A DNA stretch of 64,000 nucleotides, taken from the NCBI GenBank assembly GCA_045533485.1, contig JAZSHX010000046.1, positions 1 through 64,000 of the forward strand. The letters run 5' to 3'. This stretch comes from Scatosoma sp045533485. GTDB lineage: Bacteria > Bacillota > Clostridia > Christensenellales > Borkfalkiaceae. This document shows positions 53,440-62,469 of the stretch, one piece after another (position 1 is the first letter of the stretch; each line of letters begins with the position of its first letter). The notes beneath the pieces are model-generated. The model had not been told where the DNA came from. It did not search any database and saw only the letters and a program-made list of their open reading frames with translations. The translations under genes and the position numbers were made by a program.

Positions 53440-54255
53440 TCAAAGCAACGCTTCGTCCTTGTGGTACACACAAGGTAACGCGATGCTTTCACTCATTTTT
53501 TTATAAAATTGATAAAATCCGTATTGCTCGGACGCATAATGCGTCAAGGCAATTACGTTCAGCCCCTTTTCCAACGCAAGCGCAATTACGTGATGCTTGA
53601 AATCCGCCGAAACAATGGTATCCGCGCCCTGCAAAACCGCAAAGGCAACCGCACTCTCATCGCCGCCTGCGCCGCAAAAGCTTGCCGCTTTTTTCACCGT
53701 TGCGTTTTCATTGCCGTACACGACTACGCGCGCAGTTTGCAAGGTTTCCTTTAAAGCGTTCACAAGCGCGCCAAGCGTCGTTTCTTGCACTGCATACGCC
53801 CTGCCGTAGCCGCCGTTTTCTACCGCGTGCATAATCGCCGTTTCCGTATTTAACTGCGTACCTGCCCCCGCCGAAATGCAAACGGCATTTTGTAAACACG
53901 CATCAATACCGCCCTTTGCAACGTCCAAATTCAAGTGCATCGACACGACCGAAATCCCTGCGCGGATACACGAAATCAGTTTTTCGTCTAACGGTTGAAA
54001 ATCGTCTACGCGCAAATCGCTGATTTTGCCGTAAATGGCAGGGTGATGAGTAACGATTAAGTTTGCGCCTTGCGCTTTCGCTTTTTCAATCGCCCCCCAA
54101 GAAAAATCCAACGAAAACACAACGCCGCAAATTTTCTCGCCCACGTCAATGAGCACGCCGCTATTATCGTATGCGCCAAAGCTTGCGCAATAGAAATCGC
54201 TCAACGCCTTAGGCGCAACGCCGTCGATAAGTTTATACACTTCACCAAGTTTCAC
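53440..54255 (-). CDS. Nif3-like dinuclear metal-centre protein
   Basis: 271 aa. The metal-binding signature is VTHHPAIYGK at about 68, and the second half ends with HYASEQYGFYQF. The family is associated with GTP cyclohydrolase I-type chemistry, but its substrate is unclear. It overlaps trmK by 14 bp. One dispersed motif lies within (53856-53869). Confidence 0.92.
   Translation of the reverse strand: MKLGEVYKLIDGVAPKALSDFYCASFGAYDNSGVLIDVGEKICGVVFSLDFSWGAIEKAKAQGANLIVTHHPAIYGKISDLRVDDFQPLDEKLISCIRAGISVVSMHLNLDVAKGGIDACLQNAVCISAGAGTQLNTETAIMHAVENGGYGRAYAVQETTLGALVNALKETLQTARVVVYGNENATVKKAASFCGAGGDESAVAFAVLQGADTIVSADFKHHVIALALEKGLNVIALTHYASEQYGFYQFYKKMSESIALPCVYHKDEALL
53856..53869 (-). repeat. 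Dispersed motif copy GGGGGCAGGTACGC
   Basis: Full-length copy in the nif3-like gene on the coding strand, read as GAGTQ. Confidence 0.65.
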
Positions 54256-54925
54256 CTTGTAACGCTCCTTGCAATTTTTTCTTCTTTTCCGTTAGTTGCG
54301 CTTTGCTTGCTTCCTGCAACGACGAACTGCGTAAATATTTTTCCACGTTAGCAATTTGCTTTTTCGTGCGCTTGACAAACGCGTCGGGCAAAGCGCGCAA
54401 ATTTTCTCTGCCAAATTCGTATTCCGCGTCGCTATACGCCTGCGTTTGATGCGATTCGTCCGCTTTTCCGCCTACGATCACATCGTAAAACTTGCCGTCT
54501 TGAAAGGTAAAATCCCGTTCTATGTATCCGCCGTTTTCCAGCAAATACCTGCGCAGCTTTTCACTGTCGTGCATCGGTTGAAAAACAAACCGCTTGGGCA
54601 TAAAACCATACTTTTTATGCGATAAAATCGCCACGATTTCACTGCCGCCCATGCCGGCAATCAACACCTGCTCCACCGTATTCGGCACGCCGTAAAACCC
54701 GTCCCCAAGCACGGCAATCGCCAAGCCGTCGCCCACGTAAGAAGCCAAAAGCGCTTGCGCTTTTGCCAAGCTCCCCTTGCTCACGTCGGAAAAATACACT
54801 TTATCGCACAACTGATTTTTCAATACGTATTCGCTGCAATAACCGTGATCACAGCCCACGTCCGCAAACGTAGCCGATTTTTTCAGCAACGAACATAACG
54901 TATCAATGCGTTTCCCGTAACCCAT
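54242..54925 (-). CDS. trmK: tRNA (adenine22-N1)-methyltransferase
   Basis: A 227-aa TrmK family methyltransferase with the SAM motif ADVGCDHGY and GMGGSEIVAIL, and a C-terminal coiled coil. The order rpoD-trmK-nif3 is widely conserved in Bacillota. It overlaps the rpoD stop by one base. Confidence 0.93.
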   Translation of the reverse strand: MGYGKRIDTLCSLLKKSATFADVGCDHGYCSEYVLKNQLCDKVYFSDVSKGSLAKAQALLASYVGDGLAIAVLGDGFYGVPNTVEQVLIAGMGGSEIVAILSHKKYGFMPKRFVFQPMHDSEKLRRYLLENGGYIERDFTFQDGKFYDVIVGGKADESHQTQAYSDAEYEFGRENLRALPDAFVKRTKKQIANVEKYLRSSSLQEASKAQLTEKKKKLQGALQGETW

Positions 54926-55980
54926 TATTCCAGAAAATCTTTCAATTTCTTGCTGCGCGAAGGGTGGCGCAATTTTCTAAGCGCTTTCGCTTCGATTTGA
55001 CGGATACGTTCACGCGTAACGTTAAATTCCCTGCCTACTTCTTCCAGCGTTCTGGGCTTACCGTCGTCCAAGCCGTAGCGCAAACGAAGCACCTTTTCTT
55101 CACGGGGCGTAAGCGTGTCCAAAACCCCCAAAAGCTGTTCTTTGAGCATAGTAAACGCCACCGATTCACTGGGCGTCATCGTCTTTTCATCTTCGATGAA
55201 ATCCCCCAAATGGCTGTCTTCTTCTTCACCGATAGGCGTTTCCAGCGATACGGGATCTTGCGCGATTTTTTGAATTTCGCGCACTCTGTCTTCCGTTACG
55301 CCCATCTTTTCGGCAATTTCCGCAGGCGTCGGCTCACGGCCAAGCTCCTGCAACAAAAGCCGTTGAATACGCGTCAATTTATTGATCGTTTCCACCATGT
55401 GCACGGGAATACGAATAGTACGCGCTTGATCTGCGATGGCACGCGTAATCGATTGACGGATCCACCACGTTGCATACGTAGAGAATTTGAACCCTTTTTG
55501 ATAATCGAATTTTTCCACGGCTTTCATAAGCCCCAAGTTGCCTTCTTGAATCAAATCCAAGAACAGCATACCGCGCCCCACGTAGCGTTTTGCAATGGAT
55601 ACAACCAAACGCAAGTTGGCTTCCGACAAACGCTTTCTTGCGCTTGCGTCGTTTTCCTGCATACGGCGCGCCAAATCCACTTCTTCGTCCACCGTCAAAA
55701 GCGGCACTCTGCCGATGTCTTTAAGATACATTTTGACAGGATCGTCCAAGCCGATATCGGAAAGCGCCTGTTCAAAAAGCTCTCTATCTCTTTGATCTTC
55801 GTCGACGATTTGGATGCTTGCTTCGCTCAGCGTTTTGTACACGAAATCCATTTGATTTGCGTCGATGTCGTGTTTTTCCAAAATATCGCAAAGCGCGTTG
55901 GTGGAAATGCTGCCCTTTTTGCTGTAATTGTTGATAATGCCAGCAACGAGTTCGTTAAGTTTTTGTTCGGATATATTCAC
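54925..55980 (-). CDS. rpoD: Primary sigma factor
   Basis: 351 aa with region 1.1 (about 5-60), region 1.2 (DPVKMYLKDIGRVPLL), region 2 (NLRLVVSIAKRYVGRGMLFLDLIQEGN, YATWWIRQSI), region 3 (about 215-270) and region 4 (LRYGLDDGKPRTLEEVGREFNVTRERIRQIE). This is the sigma that would use the TTGACA/TATAAT-like promoters seen in the window. Confidence 0.97.
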   Translation of the reverse strand: MNISEQKLNELVAGIINNYSKKGSISTNALCDILEKHDIDANQMDFVYKTLSEASIQIVDEDQRDRELFEQALSDIGLDDPVKMYLKDIGRVPLLTVDEEVDLARRMQENDASARKRLSEANLRLVVSIAKRYVGRGMLFLDLIQEGNLGLMKAVEKFDYQKGFKFSTYATWWIRQSITRAIADQARTIRIPVHMVETINKLTRIQRLLLQELGREPTPAEIAEKMGVTEDRVREIQKIAQDPVSLETPIGEEEDSHLGDFIEDEKTMTPSESVAFTMLKEQLLGVLDTLTPREEKVLRLRYGLDDGKPRTLEEVGREFNVTRERIRQIEAKALRKLRHPSRSKKLKDFLE

Positions 55981-56021
55981 CCTTTTATCCTCCGTTTATT
56001 CAAAAGCGATTTTCGCCTTTA

Positions 56022-57833
56022 TTACTTTTTATTTTCATTTCTTTTTTTGGTAAGTTGCGCAATTTTATACATAATTTCCTTGCGCTTTTCCACGTCTGTT
56101 TGTTCTTTCAGTTGCGCCGTACACGCGGCAATTTCCTTTTCGATTTGCTCCAAGCGCAATACCTTTACGCTGTCTTCAAAAAACCGTTGCGCTACTTCGC
56201 CCGTAAGCTTGTCTTCGTAATTGAAATTGAAAATTTCGTTGAGTTCCACGCAATCTTCTTCCAACAGCTCAAACAGTTCGCTGGGACGAATACGCTCCCC
56301 AGCCTTCTCCCTTTCGATTACGTACCGCCCGATAATTTGATGGGTAGTATCCGCAAAGGAAAGCGACTGTAAATCCAGCCCTTTGGCATACGGCATAGAG
56401 AACAGCTTTGCCGCCAAGATAAAGCGCATGGCCTTGATCAGCTTATCCGCGCCCGACGCCGTTTCCGCTATCCGCGTTTGCTCCTGCACGGCAGGCGCTA
56501 ATTTTTCAGGCGTCACGCCCTTTTGCACGCTTTGCAAATCGCGTTCCAGCGCCGTATACGACACCCCCGTTTTATCGCGCAGTTTGCGCAAAAGCTCTTC
56601 TTTCACGCTTTCGCTTTCCGCTTCGGCAACCACCGCAAGCGCTTCGCTTATAAACGCACGCTTGTCCGTCGTTTGCGACAAATCGTATTTACGCTCCGCG
56701 TACAAAATTTTGTAATCGATAAGCGGCATCGCGTCGTCAAGACATTTTTGATACACGTCCTTGCCTTGCTTTACCACGTCGTCGGGGTCTGCCCCTTCGG
56801 GCAACGGCACAACGCGCACCTTCAACCCTTCGTCCTTCAAAATTTCCAAACCGCGCAGGGTATTTTTCTGTCCTGCAAAATCGCCGTCGTAGCTTATCAT
56901 CACGTTGTCGCTGTACCGCTTGACAAGCCGCGCTTGGTCCTTGGTTAGCGCAGTACCCATCGACGCCACGACGTTTTCAAACCCTGCTTGGTACAAGGAA
57001 ATGGTATCCATATACCCTTCCACGAAAATGACGTACGGGACGGCTTGCTTTCTTTTGAGCTTTTTCAAGAGATTGATGTTGTAAAGCGTCTTGCTTTTAT
57101 TAAACAGCATCGTTTCTTTGGTGTTTTTGTATTTGGCAAAATCGGCTTTTTCAAGCAGCCGTCCGCCAAACGCCACCACTTCGTCCAAAGCGTTGATAAT
57201 GGGAAAAATCAATCTGCCTGCCTGCGAATCGACCAACCTGCCGTTTTTGCTTTCCGTCAATACGCCGCTGTCGATTAAATCCTGCCGCATATACCCCTTG
57301 CCTGCCAAATACTCTGGCAAAGAGAAGAAATCCAGCGATGCGCCAAGCCCAAACTTTTTCACAGTCGACGGCGAAAGCTTGCGCTGTTGAATATATTGCA
57401 AATGTGCGTTCGCGCGTTCGTCTCCGCCGTATAAATTGCTCAAATAAAACTTTGCAGAATCCAGCATAATCGCCGCCATCGCGTCGCGCTTTTTCTTCAT
57501 CGCCAGCGATTTTTCCGAATCGAAATTGCTTTCGGGTACGGGCATTTTCACACGCTCTGCCAAAATACGCACCGCGCCCATAAAATCCGTACTTTCAATT
57601 TCTTGCACAAATTTGACAACGTCGCCCGAAACGCCACAGCCGAAACAATGGTAAAATTGCTCCGCTTGGTTGACGGCAAACGACGGCGTTCGTTCGTGAT
57701 GGAAAGGACAGCACGCCCAGTGCGTATTCCCCTTTCTGTCCAAAGCGGCGTAACTGCCTATCACTTCGACAATATCGTTTTTTTGTTTCAGTTCGTCCAT
57801 GAACTTGGAATCGAACCCCCTGCCTATACTCAC
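56022..57833 (-). CDS. dnaG: DNA primase
   Basis: 603 aa. N-terminal zinc finger (Cys42, His45, Cys63, Cys66), Toprim catalytic core (FVEGYMD, ISYDGDFAGQ) and a C-terminal helicase-interaction region. It overlaps dgt by 4 bp and lies 41 bp before rpoD, the classic macromolecular-synthesis arrangement. Confidence 0.96.
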   Translation of the reverse strand: MSIGRGFDSKFMDELKQKNDIVEVIGSYAALDRKGNTHWACCPFHHERTPSFAVNQAEQFYHCFGCGVSGDVVKFVQEIESTDFMGAVRILAERVKMPVPESNFDSEKSLAMKKKRDAMAAIMLDSAKFYLSNLYGGDERANAHLQYIQQRKLSPSTVKKFGLGASLDFFSLPEYLAGKGYMRQDLIDSGVLTESKNGRLVDSQAGRLIFPIINALDEVVAFGGRLLEKADFAKYKNTKETMLFNKSKTLYNINLLKKLKRKQAVPYVIFVEGYMDTISLYQAGFENVVASMGTALTKDQARLVKRYSDNVMISYDGDFAGQKNTLRGLEILKDEGLKVRVVPLPEGADPDDVVKQGKDVYQKCLDDAMPLIDYKILYAERKYDLSQTTDKRAFISEALAVVAEAESESVKEELLRKLRDKTGVSYTALERDLQSVQKGVTPEKLAPAVQEQTRIAETASGADKLIKAMRFILAAKLFSMPYAKGLDLQSLSFADTTHQIIGRYVIEREKAGERIRPSELFELLEEDCVELNEIFNFNYEDKLTGEVAQRFFEDSVKVLRLEQIEKEIAACTAQLKEQTDVEKRKEIMYKIAQLTKKRNENKK

Positions 57834-58864
57834 GTCAGCACACCCCCTAAAGAAAAGGTCGACGGAATAAACAAATTCTCAAAGGTGGTGATCGCGTATT
57901 TGTCCGTCATACCGGAAATGTAATCGCAAACGACGCACTCTTTGCCGTCTTCTTCCAACCTGCGCAAATAGCGTTTGGGCAGCTCGTCGATATGTTCGTT
58001 AAAATACACGAACAGCTGCGTCAGCATACGCTCCGCGCGGTCTTGCATACTCTTGTTTGTCAAATGATACACGTTTTTGAACATAAAGCTGCGCAGTTCG
58101 TTCATCGCGCTCATCACGGGCGCGGACATTTGCACGAAGTTTTGCCCGTACGAATGCTCGTAAATATCGGCAATCATTGTATTGATACGCGTTTTCGTCT
58201 TTTCGCCCAACACTTCCACCGCCGTTTTCGGCAGCTCGTCCGCCTTAATAATCCCTGCGCGGATAGCGTCTTCGATATCGTGATTGATGTACGCAATCCT
58301 ATCGGCAAGCGAAACGGCTTGTCCTTCCAAGGTCATGGGCTTGCCCGAACTTTTGTGTTGCAAAATCCCGTCGCGCACTTCTTCCGTCAAATTCAGCCCG
58401 CGTCCGTCCTTTTCCAAATAATCGACAACGCGAAGCGACTGTTCGTTATGCTCAAAGCCACGGGCAGTCAATTTATCCAGCACCATTTCTCCCACGTGTC
58501 CAAACGGCGTATGTCCCAAATCGTGCCCAAGCGCGATAGCTTCCGCCAAATCTTCGTTGAGCTGTAAGGTACGCGCAATCGACCGCGCGATTTGTGCCAC
58601 GTCGAACGTATGCGTCAAACGCGTAATGTAATGGTCGCCTTCGGGCGCGCAAAACACCTGCGTTTTATTTTTCAAACGCTTGAACGCGTTGCTGTACACG
58701 ATACGATCTCTGTCCCGTTGGAACTCCGTGCGGAAAAAGCACGGCTCTTCCGCGCGTTTTCTGCCTATCGTTTGCGCAGACTTTCGCGCATAGGGCGACA
58801 GCGTTTGTTCTTCTTGCGCGCATACACGCTCGCGCACGCTAAAAAATTTTCCTTCCTGTATCAT
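57830..58864 (-). CDS. dgt: dGTP triphosphohydrolase-like HD protein
   Basis: A 344-aa dNTP triphosphohydrolase. HD-domain metal ligands: RLTHTFDVAQ, LGHDLGHTPFGH and a later Asp in SLADRIAYINHD. The first gene of the dgt-dnaG-rpoD group, so dNTP control, priming and transcription are co-expressed. GGAG lies about 9 bases before the start. Confidence 0.93.
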   Translation of the reverse strand: MIQEGKFFSVRERVCAQEEQTLSPYARKSAQTIGRKRAEEPCFFRTEFQRDRDRIVYSNAFKRLKNKTQVFCAPEGDHYITRLTHTFDVAQIARSIARTLQLNEDLAEAIALGHDLGHTPFGHVGEMVLDKLTARGFEHNEQSLRVVDYLEKDGRGLNLTEEVRDGILQHKSSGKPMTLEGQAVSLADRIAYINHDIEDAIRAGIIKADELPKTAVEVLGEKTKTRINTMIADIYEHSYGQNFVQMSAPVMSAMNELRSFMFKNVYHLTNKSMQDRAERMLTQLFVYFNEHIDELPKRYLRRLEEDGKECVVCDYISGMTDKYAITTFENLFIPSTFSLGGVLT

Positions 58865-59058
58865 CGCAATTTTTCTCCTTACAAATATTATTCGACAAAA
58901 GTATGCGAATTTCCTTTTTTTTTCAAAAAAAACTTTTATATTTTTTTATAAATATAAAAAAGCGCCTAAAAAGCAACAAAAAGCACAACGGTAAATTCCA
59001 TCATGCTTTTCATTTTCTTCACACTGTTTTTTTGCGTCAAAAACTTAGAATGGGCATA

Positions 59059-59068
59059 GCAGGTATGC
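59059..59068 (+). repeat. Dispersed motif, partial copy GCAGGTATGC
   Basis: A 10-base match in the gap after the acyltransferase gene. Confidence 0.4.
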
Positions 59069-59082
59069 GACGAATAGACAAA

Positions 59083-59928
59083 TTATTCTCCATCGCAGCT
59101 ATACCGCAAGGGCTGCTTGTACACTTGTTCGTATTTTTCTTTGTATTTTTCCTGCACTTGCTTCTGCATAGCTTCCGCGCGCTCCTTATCCCCCAAGCTT
59201 TCGTCGGGGTACACTGCAGGCATAATATGCACGGTATGTTTTTGCAAGGGACAGCCGTCCTGATCCAGCGTATCGCTATCTTGCATCGTGATAAAAATGG
59301 GTACGACGGGCACGCCTGCCTTGCAGGCGATTTTGAACGCGCCAACCAAAAACGGACGAGGTTTTTTATAATTGCGCCACATTTCTTGTTCAGGATAAAT
59401 AAGCACCGTTTCTCCCTTTTTCAAAAGCGTTTGTACTGCGGAAAAAAACTGTATCATCGTACGTCGGTTCGACGAAAGGGGCAGCGTGTTACAGTGCCGA
59501 AACAAAAAACCGTACAAGCCCTTAAACCCCGTGTAATTTCCTTCACGAATAATTTTATGCAAATATCTTTTCGGCAAATGCTTTTTTACAGCGTGATATA
59601 CGATATAATGATCGGCGATAGAAAAATGATTGCAGGTCAGCATCGCGCCGTTTGCAAGCGCGGACAAATTCTCTTCCCCTTCCACACCGCCGATAAGCAA
59701 TTGCCCTTTGCGCATCAAGCGCTTAAAATACCAGTCCCCCAGCGCGTTCGCCAGCTTTGTTTTTATACGGCTGCTTCGTTTTTTTAATAAGTAATCCACC
59801 TGGTCGGGCATAAGCTCCGTATGCGGCGGATCCTGCTCCGCAGGCGTATGAAATTGCCCCTGTTTTTCCAGCGTTTCAATTTTTTGAATAAGCTGCAACC
59901 GCGCCGTCGTAATTTGTGTTGAACGCAT
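59083..59928 (-). CDS. PlsC-type 1-acyl-glycerol-phosphate acyltransferase family protein, 281 aa
   Basis: Acyltransferase motif I NHFSIAD (about 98-104), motif II CNTLPLSSNRRT, motif III YPEQEMW (usual FPEGT-like block) and a proline-containing motif IV region (AGVPVVPIF). Likely role: phospholipid or glycolipid acylation at the membrane. Its ATG is embedded in a copy of the dispersed motif, which supplies AGGGGG upstream. It overlaps the end of the GT8 gene by 53 bp in another frame. Confidence 0.88.
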   Translation of the reverse strand: MRSTQITTARLQLIQKIETLEKQGQFHTPAEQDPPHTELMPDQVDYLLKKRSSRIKTKLANALGDWYFKRLMRKGQLLIGGVEGEENLSALANGAMLTCNHFSIADHYIVYHAVKKHLPKRYLHKIIREGNYTGFKGLYGFLFRHCNTLPLSSNRRTMIQFFSAVQTLLKKGETVLIYPEQEMWRNYKKPRPFLVGAFKIACKAGVPVVPIFITMQDSDTLDQDGCPLQKHTVHIMPAVYPDESLGDKERAEAMQKQVQEKYKEKYEQVYKQPLRYSCDGE

Positions 59929-60898
59929 ACCTGCCCCCTTTGTTCTTTGTTTTTTCCTTCGTTTGTTTTTTGCGCAAACTCTTCAAATAATTATTATCCC
60001 CATTCGCTTCCGCATTCGCCATGGCAATCAGCTTTGCGCCGCTCTCCGCATCGCGCTTTGCCTGTTCCGCTGTAAAACAGCTTCTATGCAAGCGTATTTC
60101 TTCGTAAAAGACGGTCTCCTTCGCGTATTCCCAAAACAATTTCCCGTGCGCGATATCATCGTAATGCCACGGCTTTAAGGAAAGATTATAATGCACCAAT
60201 TTCAGCGCAGTGTCACAAATACCCATAATCGGCATATAGTTCCACTCTTTTTCAAAATAATACACTTTGTCTTTGCAAATGATATTCAAACAATCCTGAT
60301 CGGGCGCAACAATAAATCGGTAGCTGTGCAACATATCGCAAAACGCGCGGTAAAAGCCCATTGCGCGGAGCGCTTTTAAGTTCATCGACAACACGCCCGA
60401 ATTGAAATATCTATTCGGCTCTATGCCCAACGCCTTACGGGTATACGCGCGAAATTCTCTCGTCGCCGCCACCACTTGATCGGCAACCGCGCCCAACAAA
60501 TTATCTCCCAAATCCACGTCAAAAAAATGCGCAACATCCGCTTGCAGCACAACGTCGCAATCCAAATACACCGCCTTATCGTACTCGGGAAACAAATCGG
60601 GGATAAACAACCGATAAAAAATGGCAGGCGTATAATAATCCCGGCAGTGCAAATCTTTTACAATGCGTTTCAGGTGTTTGGAAACATCATGAAATTGTAC
60701 CGACAAATTTTGCGTTTGCATTTCTTCTATACACTGCGCCTTTTCTTCAAGCGTACCGCTTGTCAACACGTGCACCGCGTACCTTCTGTCTTTATCGCAG
60801 TGCGCCTTTAACGACGCCAGCGCCACCCCCAAAAAGGGTAAATAATTTTCGTCCGACGCAAAAAACACCGGAACGGTTTTTTCTTTTTTCATATACAT
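59876..60898 (-). CDS. Family 8 glycosyltransferase, 340 aa
   Basis: Retaining GT8 transferase (LgtC/glycogenin-like). VFFASDENYLPFLGVALASL at the N-terminus, the metal-binding DxD in YLDCDVVL at about 105, YFNSGVLSMNL, and the C-terminal motif HYNLSLKPWH. No signal peptide. I chose ATG 60898 (GGAG 10 bases upstream) over the longer frame at 60925. Co-transcription with an acyltransferase suggests glycolipid or cell-surface polymer synthesis. Confidence 0.9.
   Translation of the reverse strand: MYMKKEKTVPVFFASDENYLPFLGVALASLKAHCDKDRRYAVHVLTSGTLEEKAQCIEEMQTQNLSVQFHDVSKHLKRIVKDLHCRDYYTPAIFYRLFIPDLFPEYDKAVYLDCDVVLQADVAHFFDVDLGDNLLGAVADQVVAATREFRAYTRKALGIEPNRYFNSGVLSMNLKALRAMGFYRAFCDMLHSYRFIVAPDQDCLNIICKDKVYYFEKEWNYMPIMGICDTALKLVHYNLSLKPWHYDDIAHGKLFWEYAKETVFYEEIRLHRSCFTAEQAKRDAESGAKLIAMANAEANGDNNYLKSLRKKQTKEKTKNKGGRYAFNTNYDGAVAAYSKN
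59925..59938 (-). repeat. Dispersed motif copy GGGGGCAGGTATGC at the acyltransferase start
   Basis: Full-length copy; the ATG inside it is the start codon of the acyltransferase gene. Confidence 0.65.
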
Positions 60899-60945
60899 AG
60901 TATATACACTCCTATTTATTTTCAATCGTCAAACGCGACAAACGC

Positions 60946-60973
60946 ATTTTAGCTTTTTTCATCGCCTTTGCAA
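60946..60973 (-). promoter_or_regulatory. Promoter of the GT8-acyltransferase operon
   Basis: -35 TTGCAA (60968-60973) and -10 TAAAAT (60946-60951), spacer 16 bp. Confidence 0.55.
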
Positions 60974-61234
60974 TCTATCACAAATTTTATCCCCTTTTTT
61001 CCAAAAAAGCAACCTATCCTTTGCCTTTTTTCGTCTACTGCTATCCTTTCAAACTCCACTGCACGCCCATCGCCCACTCTACGGAGAGTAGACACCACTC
61101 TACCGCCCCCACGCGGACACAATGCCACCTTATATATTTACTAGCAATGCGCAGTATACAATTATTAAGAATTTTTTGCGCTTTTTTCTCAATTTTTTAG
61201 CAAAAAATACGGTTTTTATGTATTAAAGCGCACA
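60974..61234. other. Intergenic region without visible gene
   Basis: An AT-rich stretch with a short GC-rich block (about 61040-61125) that repeats CTCTAC-like words also found in the adjacent terminator. No ORF, RNA gene or good promoter is seen. Confidence 0.5.
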
Positions 61235-61269
61235 AAAAAGGAACTCTACCGTGAGTAGAGTTCCTTTTT
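61235..61269 (-). terminator. Terminator after dtd
   Basis: A perfect 15-bp stem (61235-61249 with 61255-61269, 5-base loop) with T-runs on both outer edges; it lies 34 bp after the dtd stop. Confidence 0.85.
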
Positions 61270-61303
61270 GTCTCAAAGATTTACAACGTTTAAGACATAT
61301 TTT

Positions 61304-61744
61304 TTAGCCGTTTTCCAAAAGAATCGTAACGGGCCCGTCGTTATGCTGCGCAATTTGCATATCCGCGCCGAAAATGCCACAGCTCACCTTTACGCCTTGC
61401 GCGCGCAACGCGCACACCGCATATTCATACAGTGGTTTTGCAATTTCGGGGCGCGCAGCAGCGGTAAAGCTTGGCCGATTGCCGTGCGACGCGTCGCCGT
61501 ATAAAGTAAACTGCGAAACGAGCAGCACTTCGCCGCCCACGTCTTTCACCGACAAATTCATCTTGCCGTTTCCGTCTTCAAAAATACGCAAAGCGGCGAT
61601 TTTCTTCATCAAATAATCGGCGTTTGCCTGCGTATCCGTAGCGGTAATCCCCAAAAATACTGTCAAGCCAAACGGGATTTTCGATATCAATTCGCCATCC
61701 ACGCAAAGCGTCGTTTGTTTTACGCGTTGTACTACAGCTTTCAT
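61304..61744 (-). CDS. dtd: D-aminoacyl-tRNA deacylase
   Basis: A 146-aa editing enzyme that removes D-amino acids from tRNA. Conserved SQFTLYGDASHGNRPSF and the C-terminal NDGPVTI. I chose ATG 61744 with AAGGAG 6 bases upstream; the longer open frame to 61831 crosses the efp terminator. Confidence 0.95.
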   Translation of the reverse strand: MKAVVQRVKQTTLCVDGELISKIPFGLTVFLGITATDTQANADYLMKKIAALRIFEDGNGKMNLSVKDVGGEVLLVSQFTLYGDASHGNRPSFTAAARPEIAKPLYEYAVCALRAQGVKVSCGIFGADMQIAQHNDGPVTILLENG

Positions 61745-61804
61745 TTTCTCTCCTTTAGCCGCGCGCGACCAAATTAAACCAAGTTTTAGATGGCAATACA
61801 CGAC

Positions 61805-61829
61805 AAAACGCAGGATAAAGATATCCTGC
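61805..61829 (-). terminator. Terminator after efp
   Basis: An 8-bp stem (61810-61817 with 61822-61829, loop 4) followed in the minus direction by GTTTTG; 37 bp after the efp stop. Confidence 0.7.
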
Positions 61830-61865
61830 ATTTTTATCGCAATTATTTATGCTATCAAAAACAGC

Positions 61866-62429
61866 TTATACGCGGCTCATATATTCGCCCGTTCTGGTGT
61901 CGATACGAATGGTTTCGCCTTCTTCCACGAACATAGGCACTTGAATGGTCGCACCCGTTTCTACCTTTGCGTTCTTCATAACGTTGGTAGCGGTGTTGCC
62001 CTTTACGCCGGGTTCTGCTTCGATAACCTTAAGTTCAACGAAGTTTTCAGGTTCTACGGAGAACGCCTTGCCATAAAGGAATTTCACGGTTACCATATCG
62101 TTTTCCTTGATGTATTTGAGCGCGTCTTCCACTTGGTCGAACGTCAAGTTTTCTTGATTCCACTCTTCGTCCACGAACACGTAGAATTCGCCGTCGAAGT
62201 AGGAATACGTCATCTTCTTGGTTTCCACTTGCGCCGTTTCAAGCTTGGTGGTAGGGTTGAACGTTTCGTTGGACAAAACTTGTCCCGTAACAACGTTTTT
62301 CAACGTCGTTCTTACGAAAGCCGCGCCCTTACCGGGTTTTACGTGTTGGAATTCAGTAACGGTATAAACGCCACTCTTGTATTCGAAGGTTACGCCTTTA
62401 CGAATATCGCCTGCTAAAATTTGAGCCAT
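61866..62429 (-). CDS. efp: Elongation factor P
   Basis: A 187-aa three-domain factor that rescues ribosomes stalled at polyproline. Domain I tip HVKPGKGAAF with Lys34 at the position modified in other bacteria. No modification enzyme is seen nearby. It follows the proline peptidase gene by 40 bp, a common pairing. Confidence 0.96.
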   Translation of the reverse strand: MAQILAGDIRKGVTFEYKSGVYTVTEFQHVKPGKGAAFVRTTLKNVVTGQVLSNETFNPTTKLETAQVETKKMTYSYFDGEFYVFVDEEWNQENLTFDQVEDALKYIKENDMVTVKFLYGKAFSVEPENFVELKVIEAEPGVKGNTATNVMKNAKVETGATIQVPMFVEEGETIRIDTRTGEYMSRV

Positions 62430-62469
62430 ACAATTTTTCTCCTTGTGCTACAAATATATTTTTTCTTTT

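Noticed and set aside
61040..61125. Possible small RNA or repeat in the GC-rich block
   Set aside because: Only short repeated words, no promoter or stable complete fold beyond the dtd terminator.
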